In this document: positions 23,046-34,400 of the stretch, piece after piece
How the letters are laid out: every line of letters begins with the position of its first letter
Numbering within the stretch: the stretch's first letter is position 1
Source of the DNA: Dinochytrium kinnereticum
Lineage: Eukaryota; Chytridiomycota; Chytridiomycetes; Chytridiales; Chytridiaceae
Direction of reading: 5' to 3'
DNA: 64,000 nt
NCBI GenBank assembly: GCA_027604005.1
Contig: JADGJT010000007.1
Location: 25,935-89,934, forward strand
Notes under the pieces: model-generated
Told to the model about the DNA's origin: nothing
What the model saw: only the letters and a program-made list of their open reading frames with translations
Database searches by the model: none
Program-made: the position numbers and the translations under genes

Positions 23046-25418
23046 ATGTCTGACAAGACCGAGGTGGGGAAATGGTGGCAATTGATCAACGAGAGACGAG
23101 ATAAGGAAACGGAGAAGGGATTGCGGGAGCTTTTCGCTGAAGCAACCTCGAGGTTTAGATGATTTTCTCTTGAAGTATCTAAGTTATTGCAGTCTTTCCT
23201 TGGATAGGTTCAAATCCGATTCAAGGTAGATCTTTTTTTCATGATGGCTGTTCTCTGATGAAGTCAGATTACTTGATATCTGGTTGGAGTATCTTCGGCT
23301 TCAAAGGTGAGCCTTTTTCTTGAATCTTATTAAAGTTGCTATAGTGATTCAAACGAAAGCCATGGCGAGCTCCGTGACAAGTACAAGTACTTAAAGTCCC
23401 GGACAGGAGCTGCCTCAGCCAAACTTTACATGCAATGGGCAGAGTTTGAGTTAAAAGCAGGTTTTTCTACATTATTTTTTCTGTGTTTAAATTATCATAG
23501 GCTATTTGGATCGATCATTAAGTATCCTTGACGCGGGTATCAAGTTAAATGCCCAACCGCTTGAACACCTGACTGCGATGCGGAAGGATTTTGAACAAAA
23601 GTTACTTTTTCTCATTAATATAACTTACAATATTCCTAGAGCCTCTTGTCCAGCGGATACTGCATCTCAGCAAGTCACCTTGCCAGCAAATCATCAGCCG
23701 GTCGCATCAATATCTCCCAACCACATCATTTCGCCCCAGATTTCACCCAAATTGAGGTTTGATGCTTATGTTGATTTTCTACATTTCTAACCTTATGACC
23801 CATTACCTGATAAAATCATAACCGTTTTTACAGCCTTTCTAATGCTCCTTACCCAAACAGTATGAGCTTTTGTATGCAATCTTTATAACATCTTTCGAAC
23901 AGGTAATGGCCATCTCACGAATGCAGTCGCGAATGTAAGGGTTGACTCGTAATAATATCTAACCGATAAACAGATAAGCCCACAGCATAGTAATCCTCCA
24001 AACAACAATATGGGACTAGCCGATCAGGTAACTATCACCTTATTGGAACATTATTAATCCTTGAAGAGAGGAAGAAAATTCTTTGTAAACAATCGACTGT
24101 ATTGGAGAATATCGCTGGTTGGAAGGGGCGCAAGTAGCAAGGTTTACAAGGTTATGACTGAAGATGGGGAGATTTATGCTTTGAAGAAAGTGAAGCTGAA
24201 GGGCCAGGACTCTGCTGCTGTTCACGGCTATTTAAATGAAGTGAAGCTTTTAAAAAGGCTGTCGGGGTCCGATCACATAATTCGTCTTATCGATGCAGAG
24301 GTTGATGAAAGTGTGTCTATCATATATCTTGTAAGTTGACATTCACTGATATTGATTGATTGATAAAAAGGTGTTGGAATATGGTGAAATTGATCTTGCT
24401 CGAATGCTTTCAAAGTTAAATGGGAAACCCTTAAATCCCAGCTTTATTAGATTGTACTGGTTCCAAGTAAGCGTATTTTCTCTGTTGATTTTCACTATAC
24501 TAACAGCATGGTCTGTGCTGTTAGATGCTTGAAGCTGTCCGTATAATTCACGAGGAAAACATTATTCATAGTGATTTGAAACCTGCCGTAAGAGGATTTC
24601 CAAATGCAATGATTATCTAACACAGTAATTTTAGAACTTTATCCTGGTAGAGGGGAGCCTGAAATTAATAGACTTCGGCATCGCGAATGCAATTCCAAAC
24701 GACACAACTAATGTCCATAGAGATTATCAGGTATTTCGCCTCGGTTGACTTTTCTGACTTATTCAAAGACAGGTTGCACTTTATTCTTTTTTCTTTAGAG
24801 GAGATCATATCTTCTAAGTTTTATTAGGGACAATCAACTACATGGCACCCGAAGCCATTGTTTATGCTGACAAAGATCGGAGCTCACTAAAAGTATTCAT
24901 TAAATATCAGCAGCCTCTTACCCTGAAAGTTAGGTCGAGCGAGCGATGTTTGGTCTCTAGGTTGCATTCTATATCAGATAGTATATGGGCAACCGCCCTT
25001 TGCAAATATGACGGTTATGCAAAAGCTTCACTGCATCGCTGATCCGAGTTTCCTTATTCCGTTCCCGCCGTTGGAGGACACACAGTTGACGAGTGTGATG
25101 CGAGGCTGCTTAAATAGACAACCCAGAAAAAGACTGACGATACCACAGCTACTTCAGCATCGATACCTGAACCCTGGAATATCCACATTCCAAATACCGC
25201 CAGATTGTGGTAGGAACATTGTGCATTTTAAACTCTAACGTCAAGTCCTGTTTTCCAAATCGCAACTCAGAGATCTTGTAAAAGTAATACGCCAGACGCC
25301 AGATGACGACTTAAAGAAAGAAGGCTGGATAGAGGTGAGGCTTTCGAATAATTATGATGGTAATTAAATGCAATAGGATTTGTTTAATGCACTGAAAGTA
25401 AAATCTGAGTCTCTGTGA
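23046..25418 (+). CDS. MPS1: MPS1/TTK spindle-checkpoint protein kinase
   Basis: A multi-exon gene with short introns. The N-terminal part ([35 protein letters not shown]) looks like the TPR-type region of MPS1/TTK. The kinase domain starts near 24090: [12 protein letters not shown] glycine loop, [10 protein letters not shown] with the ATP-binding Lys, [13 protein letters not shown] catalytic loop, [41 protein letters not shown] and a final [13 protein letters not shown]. The DFGIAN and NYMAPEAI motifs are characteristic of MPS1. Substitution of Arg by Ser in the HRD motif (HSD) is also typical of this family. The tail ends in [12 protein letters not shown]. Expected role: kinetochore and spindle pole kinase that starts spindle-checkpoint signalling. 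It converges on TIM13 with 64 bases between stops. Confidence 0.92.
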
Positions 25419-25482
25419 ACTGCCATGATTTCTCCAGATGTATTGGGACAACAGCCTAGTCATTATCATCCGACCGCATGCA

Positions 25483-25839
25483 CTATCTTGGGGATTGTTG
25501 GATCTTGTGCAAGTACGCTGCAGATACAGTCTGTCACGAGTCAATAATGTATATAAAACAACACCACATACATTCCAGGTCTGAATCCAATTCAATAAAG
25601 TTTAATGACGCAACGAAATGCATGAGACCGTTAGCGCAGACAACATCAACCGCATTCTGAGTGCTCACCTCAATGTACATGGCCGCACATTTGCTAATGC
25701 ATCCATCCTCGCTTTGGGTCAGCGATGCGCCAGGCTTCGTTATGCACTTAGTGAAGCACTTGCCATTGATGCGCTGGAGGAGGTCCTGATAGTTCGCAAG
25801 TGCGAGCTCGTTGCGAATCTGCTCCTTAATCTTGTCCAT
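25483..25839 (-). CDS. TIM13: Small Tim chaperone TIM13
   Basis: Two exons, 25839-25669 and 25530-25483, give about 72 residues. The twin CX3C motif is intact (CFTKC ... CISKC), with the TIM13-type surroundings ITKPGASLTQSEDGC. The N-terminus MDKIKEQIRNELALANYQDL is also typical. The second exon encodes TVSAAYLHKIQ, matching the family's C-terminal helix. The protein is slightly shorter than usual; the two or three residues normally found between YIE and the C-terminal helix seem to be missing or lie on a micro-exon. Function: intermembrane-space chaperone, with Tim8, for hydrophobic precursors on the way to the inner or outer mitochondrial membrane. Its start codon is 34 bases from that of the F-box fusion gene on the other strand. 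Confidence 0.9.
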
Positions 25840-25873
25840 GGGTACTAATTGGCTCAATTGAAAATTTGGAAAA

Positions 25874-28281
25874 ATGAGTGGGGATTCATCACCGAAGTCC
25901 TCGCCATCACAGAAACGATCTGTCCCAGAGATCTCACTACACGGCCCATCGGACCACGTCAAGGAGAACCTAATACGAGGCCTCCCCTTTTTTCAGCAAA
26001 TCAAGGGGGAGGAAAACACCGATGACTTCTTTGCAGAGTTGGCGCAGGTGAACTTGACATGCAAGCCCTAGAATAGTGTACTCACCGAAATCAGGCGATC
26101 CATCTGCGGCATTACCTTGCAGGTGATCTGATTATTGAGGAGGGAGAAGTTGCCAGGACCGTCTTTTTTATTATTCGTGGTCAGGTGGAAGTAGTCACAT
26201 CTGGAGGAGATGTGGTTCTGGCAGAGTTGAACTCTGGCGCATTTTGTTAGTACCTAGCTTACCATTTCTTATCTGATCCGCATTTATATTGTAGTTGGTG
26301 AGATGGCAGTTCTTTTTGAAACCCCGAGAGTTGCGACAGTCAGGGCAACGACCAAATGTCTACTGGCAGTGTTGGCAGCAGATGACCTCAGGAAAAAGCT
26401 CAGCAAGTACCCTGTGATGCTGGACCTTATTCAGATTGAAGCGAAAGAAAGGTTCTCAAAGTTGGCGTCCGAGATGGAGAAGAATGGAAAACGTTTGAAT
26501 GTGGAGTTATTTGAGAAGGTAAAGATTCACGTCTCTTCTTGGTACAGGCATTGACGTCGTCTTTACTTGACTACTTCTTTCCGTATGATACATCATTAGT
26601 TTCACGAAATGAAGAAGGTATGGAGTGTGGATTTTTGATTCTTTGCTAAGAAGTGCAGGATACCTCTCATGTTTCACTTAAAGACCTTGGACGCGCCCGC
26701 TCGAGCCGTAAAAACAGCGACAAGAGCTTTGATCTCTCCTCTCCTTCAGAAGCCTCCTCTTACAACAGCAGATCTAGTAGCCTCCTAGCCGGAGTTTGCC
26801 TCAGCTCAAATACCCCACAGAGCGAAGATTCTTCCGAGGACGAGCTTGAGGCCGATATCCTTCCTTCCGTCCCTGCCATCGCTATTAACTCAGCGCCTCG
26901 TGGAGCAAATGCATGGGAAGAAGATAGTGATTGTAAAGCAGATAACGAAGGCGATGGAAAGGGTGGCCTGTCCGTTCCGACTTCTTATACCCAAAGCTTC
27001 TCTAAAAAGCAGACTCTTCGGCGCCGTGCATCTGTTGCTGTTTGGTCCGATGATCGTCTTCTTCAGCTTGCGCAGTCCGTTGCCTCGAAAGAAAGTCAAA
27101 TGGCTTCGAATGCTGCTAAAGTCTCGTCGGCGCTCGCTGGAACGGATAGCGACGCGTCAGACGAGGAGGAGGAGGAGAGTTCAAATGACGTTGCGGATTT
27201 TGGAATCTTGAACCGCGATATTATGGCAAAGATAGTGAGATACCTTGACTTCCGGTCCCTGTGGCTTCTGCGAGGCGTGGGCAAGGCACTATCTCAACTT
27301 CTCGTTGAAAGAGAATTTGAGCTAACTCGCTCAGTTGATCTGAGCCCATGGCATAAGCGCGTGGACGATAATGTCATAACTGCAGTTGTGACTTTTTGCG
27401 GGAAGAGTATTCGTTACCTAAATCTAAGGAATTGCTGGCAAATCACAGATAAAGGGTTGCTGAAGGTGGGGGCGCAGGCGTCTGGCTTGGAGCGAATCGT
27501 TCTTGCTTCAGTTTGGGATGTTACGGATGGCGCTCTATCGACACTTGCTCAACTCACCACAAACTTGCGATATATTGATCTCTCAAATTGCCGAAAGCTA
27601 ACGGATACTGGTGTTCTCGCCATCCTATCTGGCGCGCCAAACCTCGTTTCCATACAAATGTCATACTGCAAGAACCTGAGCAATCTATCCATGCAACACG
27701 CGACGTGGGCGTCTTTGCAAGCCGTTAACATGCAGCGTTGTACTGGCATCTCCGATGCTGGCTTTATGGAGTGGGAGAAGCTGGGTCGGATTTTCGAATT
27801 AAGAGAGCTGGTCCTCAGCGACTGCAGTTTCTTAACTGATGCAGCGGTCGCGAGTATTGCGTGCTGCTGCCCCAGTCTCGAGGTCCTAAGCTTGAGCTTT
27901 TGCTGTGCTCTGACGGAGGCATTTGCTGGCCCGATTGTCGATGGCTGCCCCAATATTCGGATACTAGACTTATCCTTTTGCGGAACAGCCGTGACAGATG
28001 ACATTCTAAAGACCCTGACTCAACGGCTTAGCCGGCTTGAAAGGCTTTCGATACGTGGCTGTGTACAAGTCACAGACGTCGGTCTTGGATACCTGAAGTC
28101 CTCTAAATCGCTGCAGGTCATAAACTTCAGCCAATGTCGAAATCTACAAGTCAGCGCTTCAGAAGCAAGCGCGCTGGGCTGGAGCATTGTTGCAACGGGG
28201 AGCCTTCTCGGCGACAGCGTTGAAAGATGGGAAGGAAAGTTCCCCAGAAAAAGCATTCACGAGAGGGCTGTTACCGCATAG
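25874..28281 (+). CDS. Cyclic-nucleotide-binding domain fused to F-box and leucine-rich repeats
   Basis: Five exons fit exactly: 25874-26047, 26095-26245, 26295-26518, 26600-26617 and 26659-28281, giving 729 residues. Near residues 60-165 is a cNMP-binding fold with EEGEVARTVFFIIRGQVEV and the phosphate-binding cassette FGEMAVLFETPRVATVRA. The cassette keeps the Gly-Glu and the Arg that contact cyclic nucleotide in PKA regulatory subunits. A Ser-rich, acidic linker follows, then an F-box near 370-415 (DFGILNRDIMAKIVRYLDFR), then at least nine LRRs of the Cys-containing FBXL type (LRNCWQITDKGL, LSNCRKLTDTGV, LSDCSFLTDAAV). An SCF substrate receptor is inferred, possibly gated by cAMP or cGMP. 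No kinase-inhibitory or docking motif of Bcy1 is seen. TEL1 follows on the same strand 163 bases later. Confidence 0.9.
26600..26617 (+). other. 18-nt micro-exon
   Basis: Between an intron ending CATTAG and one starting GTATGG lie 18 bases encoding FHEMKK. Both flanking introns keep frame, so inclusion or skipping would each give an open product. The exon sits just after the helix that closes the cyclic-nucleotide domain. Confidence 0.65.
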
Positions 28282-28444
28282 AAAAAGTGTAAATAATATA
28301 TATAACGCTGGCTGTTTGTTCCATCACCTGTCCCATGCTTTGGAATTGAAGGTTGCATGATATCTGCCTGGCTATTCACATTCGCTTCGCCTGCACCTTA
28401 GAGTCAAAAATCCTCATGCGGATGACTGACAACCTGGTCGTCGG

Positions 28445-31400
28445 ATGAAGGAACTTGTTGCTATCTCTAAGGGGCTCATCAGCCAGAAGGTGACTGAGCG
28501 ACAGCAGAGCTACGATAGGGTTGCCGAGATCCTCTTTGAGCCTCATCTACTGCATGCCCTTGATGAGGAGGAGTGGGAAACGGTGGTCGTCCGGTTTTGC
28601 ACGTTTGCCGAACTGGAAAAGGATGCATGGCTGCATAAGGAATCTTCAAAGAAGACTGCAGCCTTCAGTGCAAAAGGAGAAACACGCCTTCAAAGCATAT
28701 CAAAGAATCTCAGCCACCTCTGTAACGTCGCCTTGCAAACGCAGAAGTTTGACCTTTGCTTCCAAAAATGCCTTGAGCATGCTGCCTACGCGTACTGGGG
28801 TGAGGCTGACGACAAATTCGAACCGTACTCCCCCCACGTAAAGCTACTGGCCAGAATTCTGTCTCAGAAGCCTTGTAGAGACCATATACGCAAGAAGGTT
28901 GGTACCTTTTGGCGCTTTGTGTTTATTCACCTTTTCAGATCTGGAATCATTTGCATGCAAGCTCGCGATCATCAGCATTAGCTGCATTCGATGCGATTTC
29001 GACCTCAAAGAATTCTTCTCGTCATTATCATCCCGATACAGCTGATTATATCACAATACTTCGCAATCTCACCATTGCGAATTGCGCTGAAGCCTCGAAG
29101 AGTCACCTGTCCACCCTGACGACTTGCGTGGAACTTTTATCAGTCTGCCTCATAGACTTAAAAATTCTTTTGATTATTCTAGAGCTGCTCTGGGACTGCA
29201 TTAAAGAGACGCTACCGGATTATTTTGACGACGTTAAAGCTTTACTTCACGAAGTCATTCCGAACCTAATGCGAATCTGGATTTCTCTTCCTGCCCGTGA
29301 CCATCAGAGAGTTGCCGAAATAAAATCGTATATCCTGCTTATCACACGGTTATCCCTCGAGATGATTACTGGCAACTCGGACGTGATCAAGCCTATCTGG
29401 GATATGTGCTTATGGGAGTTTTTGCAATGCACAAAGAAGATAACGCTCTTGTCTTTCGAAAATATTTTGCCTTTAATGGTTCAGAAAAGCCACACTTCTG
29501 TATCGGGTAGCTTTGACGGCGGCATTAGCGACGCCTTCTTTTTTTATACGGACTCGGAGATTCGGGCCAGGAGTTTTTTGCTTCTTTTTTCGAAAACATA
29601 TGTGCTGATCTCAAAACGCGAGAAAACAATTGGCGCCGTTATAAAAGAGGAATTGGAGCCATCGAAAAGAATGCGACACTATTCACTGCGGTCCGATATA
29701 ATGTCTCTTGCAGAAGCTGACAATACGACGCAGATATTGTTGGTGCAGTCTTTAGCGCTGGCTTTAGCTACAGTTGAGAAGGCTGAGAAAAACATTCAAG
29801 AAATTTGCTTCGATGTTTTTCAGTCGTTTTTCAATAAGGGCCTTCACCGGGATTGGGTCTTGCTAGGATTGAGTTCCTTATACTGGTCTTTGTCATTTAT
29901 GAGTGATGCAGAGGAAAGAAAGAAGTATAATCCTGTACCGTTTGCCAAAGACGTACTACAGCAAAGTCCTTCTGGCCATCCAGAGTTACTGTTTTTGCTC
30001 TCATTACTCGAGTCAAGAGCGCTTCCAATATTTTTCGAAGAAGATGTTGTTAGATATATTCTCACAGCTAATGCATCCGAATGGCCTCTCCCTACTCTAC
30101 TTCGATTTTGCAAGTTTGCTTTCCTTCAGAATCCGAAAGGGATTTCATGGCAAGATGCTTATGATCCACTAAGATGGATATCAAGAAAGCTATATAGGCG
30201 CTTCAACTATCATGTTCATTCTCTTGCTCTTTACAATCCTACGCAAGTTGCCGAGCAACTTCTAAAGTTGTTTAGTTCTGGATCATCGCGGACCTTTTGG
30301 GAAGAAAAGGAAGATGTCAGCCCCTCTTATATTCCTATTTCAGAGGTTGGGGAACAAGCACATAAAGAATTTTATTTTTCGCATTTGCGATCTCTTGTAG
30401 ACGGAGTGAATGGAGACCTCGAGGCCTTGCAATTATGGCGGAAAATAGCGATTCTCGATAATTTTGATGCAAGCTTTGACTTATCGATCTTCGCATCATT
30501 CGCATTTGCTATCTTCCATTTAAGAGATGAACATAATCGCTTAATTGCTGTGACTAGGGAAAATGTTCTCGATATAGCCTTTGGATTTGGTGTTTTAAGC
30601 TCTTTACTCCTGATTTGTCGAAGAATGCATCATTACAGTCACAACTCTGACGTGGAAGAGTTTATTATTGCTCTCAAGGACGTTGAAGCAAGAGTCTTAT
30701 CATATGCTTTGTCTAGGGAGAAAGAAAAGGAGAGCCAATTTGCCATTTTCTTTTACCTGACGGAAGGTTCAAAATGCCTGAAAGAGATAAATATCTCAGT
30801 TCGCTCCGCTTCGTCAATGGATATAGTGACGCTCATACAGCATAGTGAACGAATCTTCATGGCTTTATCACTAGAAAACGGAGCCTCCAAAGATTTTTTT
30901 TCGTTATCGTCAAACGACGCCGATAATGAGCCAGCTATTTCAGGCAGTGCTGGTGAAGATGAGATCATGGCGGATTCTCGACTATTTTTGTTGATGACCA
31001 GATATTTATCGTTAGTTTATAGTTCTGGACGGCACGCCTCTGATGGAGATACGGATATATTATTTAGTCGATTCCTCTCTAGGACGCTACAAACTAAATC
31101 ACTTTTCTTACCCGTTACTTCTATATTATGCGAAAGTCTCTCGCTATCAGTTGGAGCAGGTACGCAAAAATGGTCTTGCGTGATATCTCATATCTAATCA
31201 TTTAAAAAGAGTTGCTGAATGGTATTTTGGTTAAGCTGGAAAATGAGCTTCGAAGCTATAGATTTGAAAAGGATATAGACATGTGGCTCACATGCCTAAA
31301 GTTTTTCAGGAGAATGGCTTGTCATCTTGCGGCCGACTCCAGCCTAAATCCTTTCTTCGTCAATGTCTCGAATTTCCTCACATCTCAGATAGCGACTTCA

Positions 31401-34400
31401 AAGTATCAATCTCCTCAAGTTATCTCGGCCTTTGGGTATGAAATTTTCGTAATTCTATCTTATTTTGTCTGTTTACATGCGCTAATAACCAACGATTATC
31501 AGATACGTTATGGTAGATTTGATACTGAAAAACACAGGGTGCTCCCGAGAAGCCCAGAGCTCTTCTATTGACGTCGAAAAGTTTCATTCTCTAATTTTCA
31601 AGCTTCTTATGTACCCAAAACTAGAAGTAAGGCTGAATATGGCCCTTTGTTTCCGGAAGCTCTTCCTCCTATGCCCAGAAAAACGCGAGTTACTGAAGCA
31701 GAGACTTGATTCACGTGAAAGCGATATTAATTGCTTATCGCACAAAGTTCTTTTGATCGAATCATGCGCCGGTGTAGAGTTTCGCGATTATAATAGACTC
31801 TATGATCTTCTGTCACAAAGTAGGAATACAGTTCAGTCCGTTTCGATATCACTATTGCTTGCAAAGCAACAGCCTAACTTGAAAAACGCAATATTATTTT
31901 GGATGGCTAAGATAATGGATGAACGAAAGCCCAGCTTTTCGAAGTGTCTGGATATTTTGAACAAAGTAAAATTGGAGAGCTTTGGAATTAGCGTTCAGGA
32001 GTGTCTTGAGTTCTGTAGACCAGCCCTTATTCCAACATGGTTTTTATCGAAAGACGCCGAATCGCTTGCCACTTTTTCGTCAGTATTGTCCCTTAGGTCG
32101 GTAGACGTGATAATTAGGACTTTACCTCATATCCTGGTGATGACCCTTTCTTTTACAACATTTTTTCTAATATTGATAATGTAGGCAAAATCCTTCGAAA
32201 TCTCAAAGCAGGGACTGGCCAATTTTCAAAGCACTCTCAAAAGATTCGATTCTGGCCGGTATGGCGATTTAAGAGATTTGAAGAATGCGGCATCGTCTCA
32301 GGCCCAGGACATTATTTTTCTGCTTATCTCGGAAGACTCTCGGAATTCGGACAGAAACAAAATTTTAGAGCGATGCTGCGCAGCTCCTCACGCGCCACGT
32401 AGAGAAATTCATGAAGCTCTCAGTGCTCTATCAGCTTGGCTTCACATAAAATTCCCGGTAGAAGTGTTAGGGGATGTATCATCTTTCAGAAAAGTCTTTC
32501 AAAGATTTTTACGCTCCTTTTCTCTTCTGCCAGTTCAATCTGAACGGATCGTGTTTGCCACTAGGGAGCTTCTGACTTTTCTTGAGCTTGTAGAAAAAAA
32601 CATCTTGGCTGATGACATCATAACCACATTTTTACATGTGTTTATCTCAGTCATTGAAGATTTACCATCATGCGAATTCATCTTTGAAGCTCTTCAAGGA
32701 ATAACAAATCAAAACAAGACATGGAGGACCAAGTTATCTCGGATAATTCCACGCATTCTACCACTTGTTATTTCTAAAGCACGAGAGCTCTCCATTCACG
32801 ATGGAAAAGATGCCGTTGCCATTGATATTGTTCAAAGAGTCATCACATTAAATACCGCCAGCGGTGGAGCCTCATTGAACGTATATCTATCCGCTATGAT
32901 GGAAGATCGGCACCCAATCGCATTGAAGATGCAACTTGAGAGAAGAGATATAAGACTTTACAAGCATGCTTATTCCGATATTTTAAGGATCTTGCAAACG
33001 ACAACTGATGATCTGATTGAGCATAGCATAATGCGGGTTTTGTTGGATGAAGGTTCCGATGTCATCGCAAGTGCGGCGGATATCTCGATCTTGTTTTCAT
33101 ACCTATCCAAGAAGCTTTCTATTACAACGAAATCAGCAATAGTCGGAAAATCCGCTGTGGATGCGTTGCAGATGTTGATAAAACTACAGCATCTTCGGAA
33201 AAATCATACACAACGTCGTGAAGATATCCGAGATGAAGAAAGTTTATATGTTATGGATCGTTTGGTGGAGTTGACTTCCGACCATCATTTGGAGACTTAC
33301 CTTCTTTCGCAAGAACTTATTCAACGCAATTTTGAATATATTTTAGCGAATGCTGGAAGAAGGTTTTCGCCTGCGGCTTTGGAACAAATTGAGTCCTTTT
33401 CTGCAAGTTCTTTTCAGGAGGATGCTTTAGTTGATAGGATGTTGGATATCTCAAAGGAGGCGACGTGGGATTCCGCTGAAGTTGAGACGAACCTTTGGAT
33501 ATTTCAAATTATGTCCAAAGTCACTCAAACGTTTATCACAACACCTTTCTTCAAAACACTATTACCGTTGTTTCGCATCTCACCCGACTTTTGTCTAGCA
33601 GGTATTGCTTAATACGAGAAAATAAGCTTAATAATTTATGTAGCTGCCCCATATGTCATTGAAGTAGCTTTAAAAGAAGGGGGAAGCCCAGCAGAATCAA
33701 TGATAACTGCAGGCCTCCAACATTTTTTTACCCGTCATATCCATCAAAAAAAAGAATCCATTCAATGCGTCCTGTCAATCCTCGATCACCTTCTCAAGAA
33801 AGATTTTTCCATCCGGCGCGACGACAGTATCTCTATCAGTCATTTGAACCTCAATCTGTTCAACATCTCTTATGCATGTCTCCACGTTGGCGCATTCCGT
33901 CGCGCATTATTGTGGGTTGAATTGGCGAAGCCGAATATGGAGGAATCGTTTGACCTGCTTTGTCAAATTTATCGAAAGCTTGACGCGGATGATTATTCAG
34001 GGATTTTGAGCAGAGGAGGGTCATCTTATTACACTTCTTTGAATCGGTTCAAGCAAAGTGAGAAGTGGGTGAATGTCCTAAATATTGCTGAATCCTTCAC
34101 TTCTACCAACCTTAATGATGATGGGATTAATTTCGAGTTAGAGTCAGCGAGAGCTTTAGCCCAACTTGGCTTCAACAAATTGTTGACTGAGAGATTAAAG
34201 TCGATTAGTACTCTTCGATATCGGAATAGAGACTTGGATGATTTGTATTTTGAGAGTTTGTGGCGGTGTGGGTCTTGGGAGGTTGATGTGAAGGATTTGG
34301 AAAGTGAAGGTGCAAATGGCTATATATACCATTCGCTTCAGTCGCTCATTTTCTATGGGTTAGGGGATAAGGCTGAGCATTACGCTAAAAAGGGTATTCA

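Noticed and set aside
23046..25418. BUB1/MAD3 identity
   Set aside because: The TPR-like N-terminus briefly suggested BUB1, but the kinase motifs ([23 protein letters not shown]) are those of MPS1/TTK.
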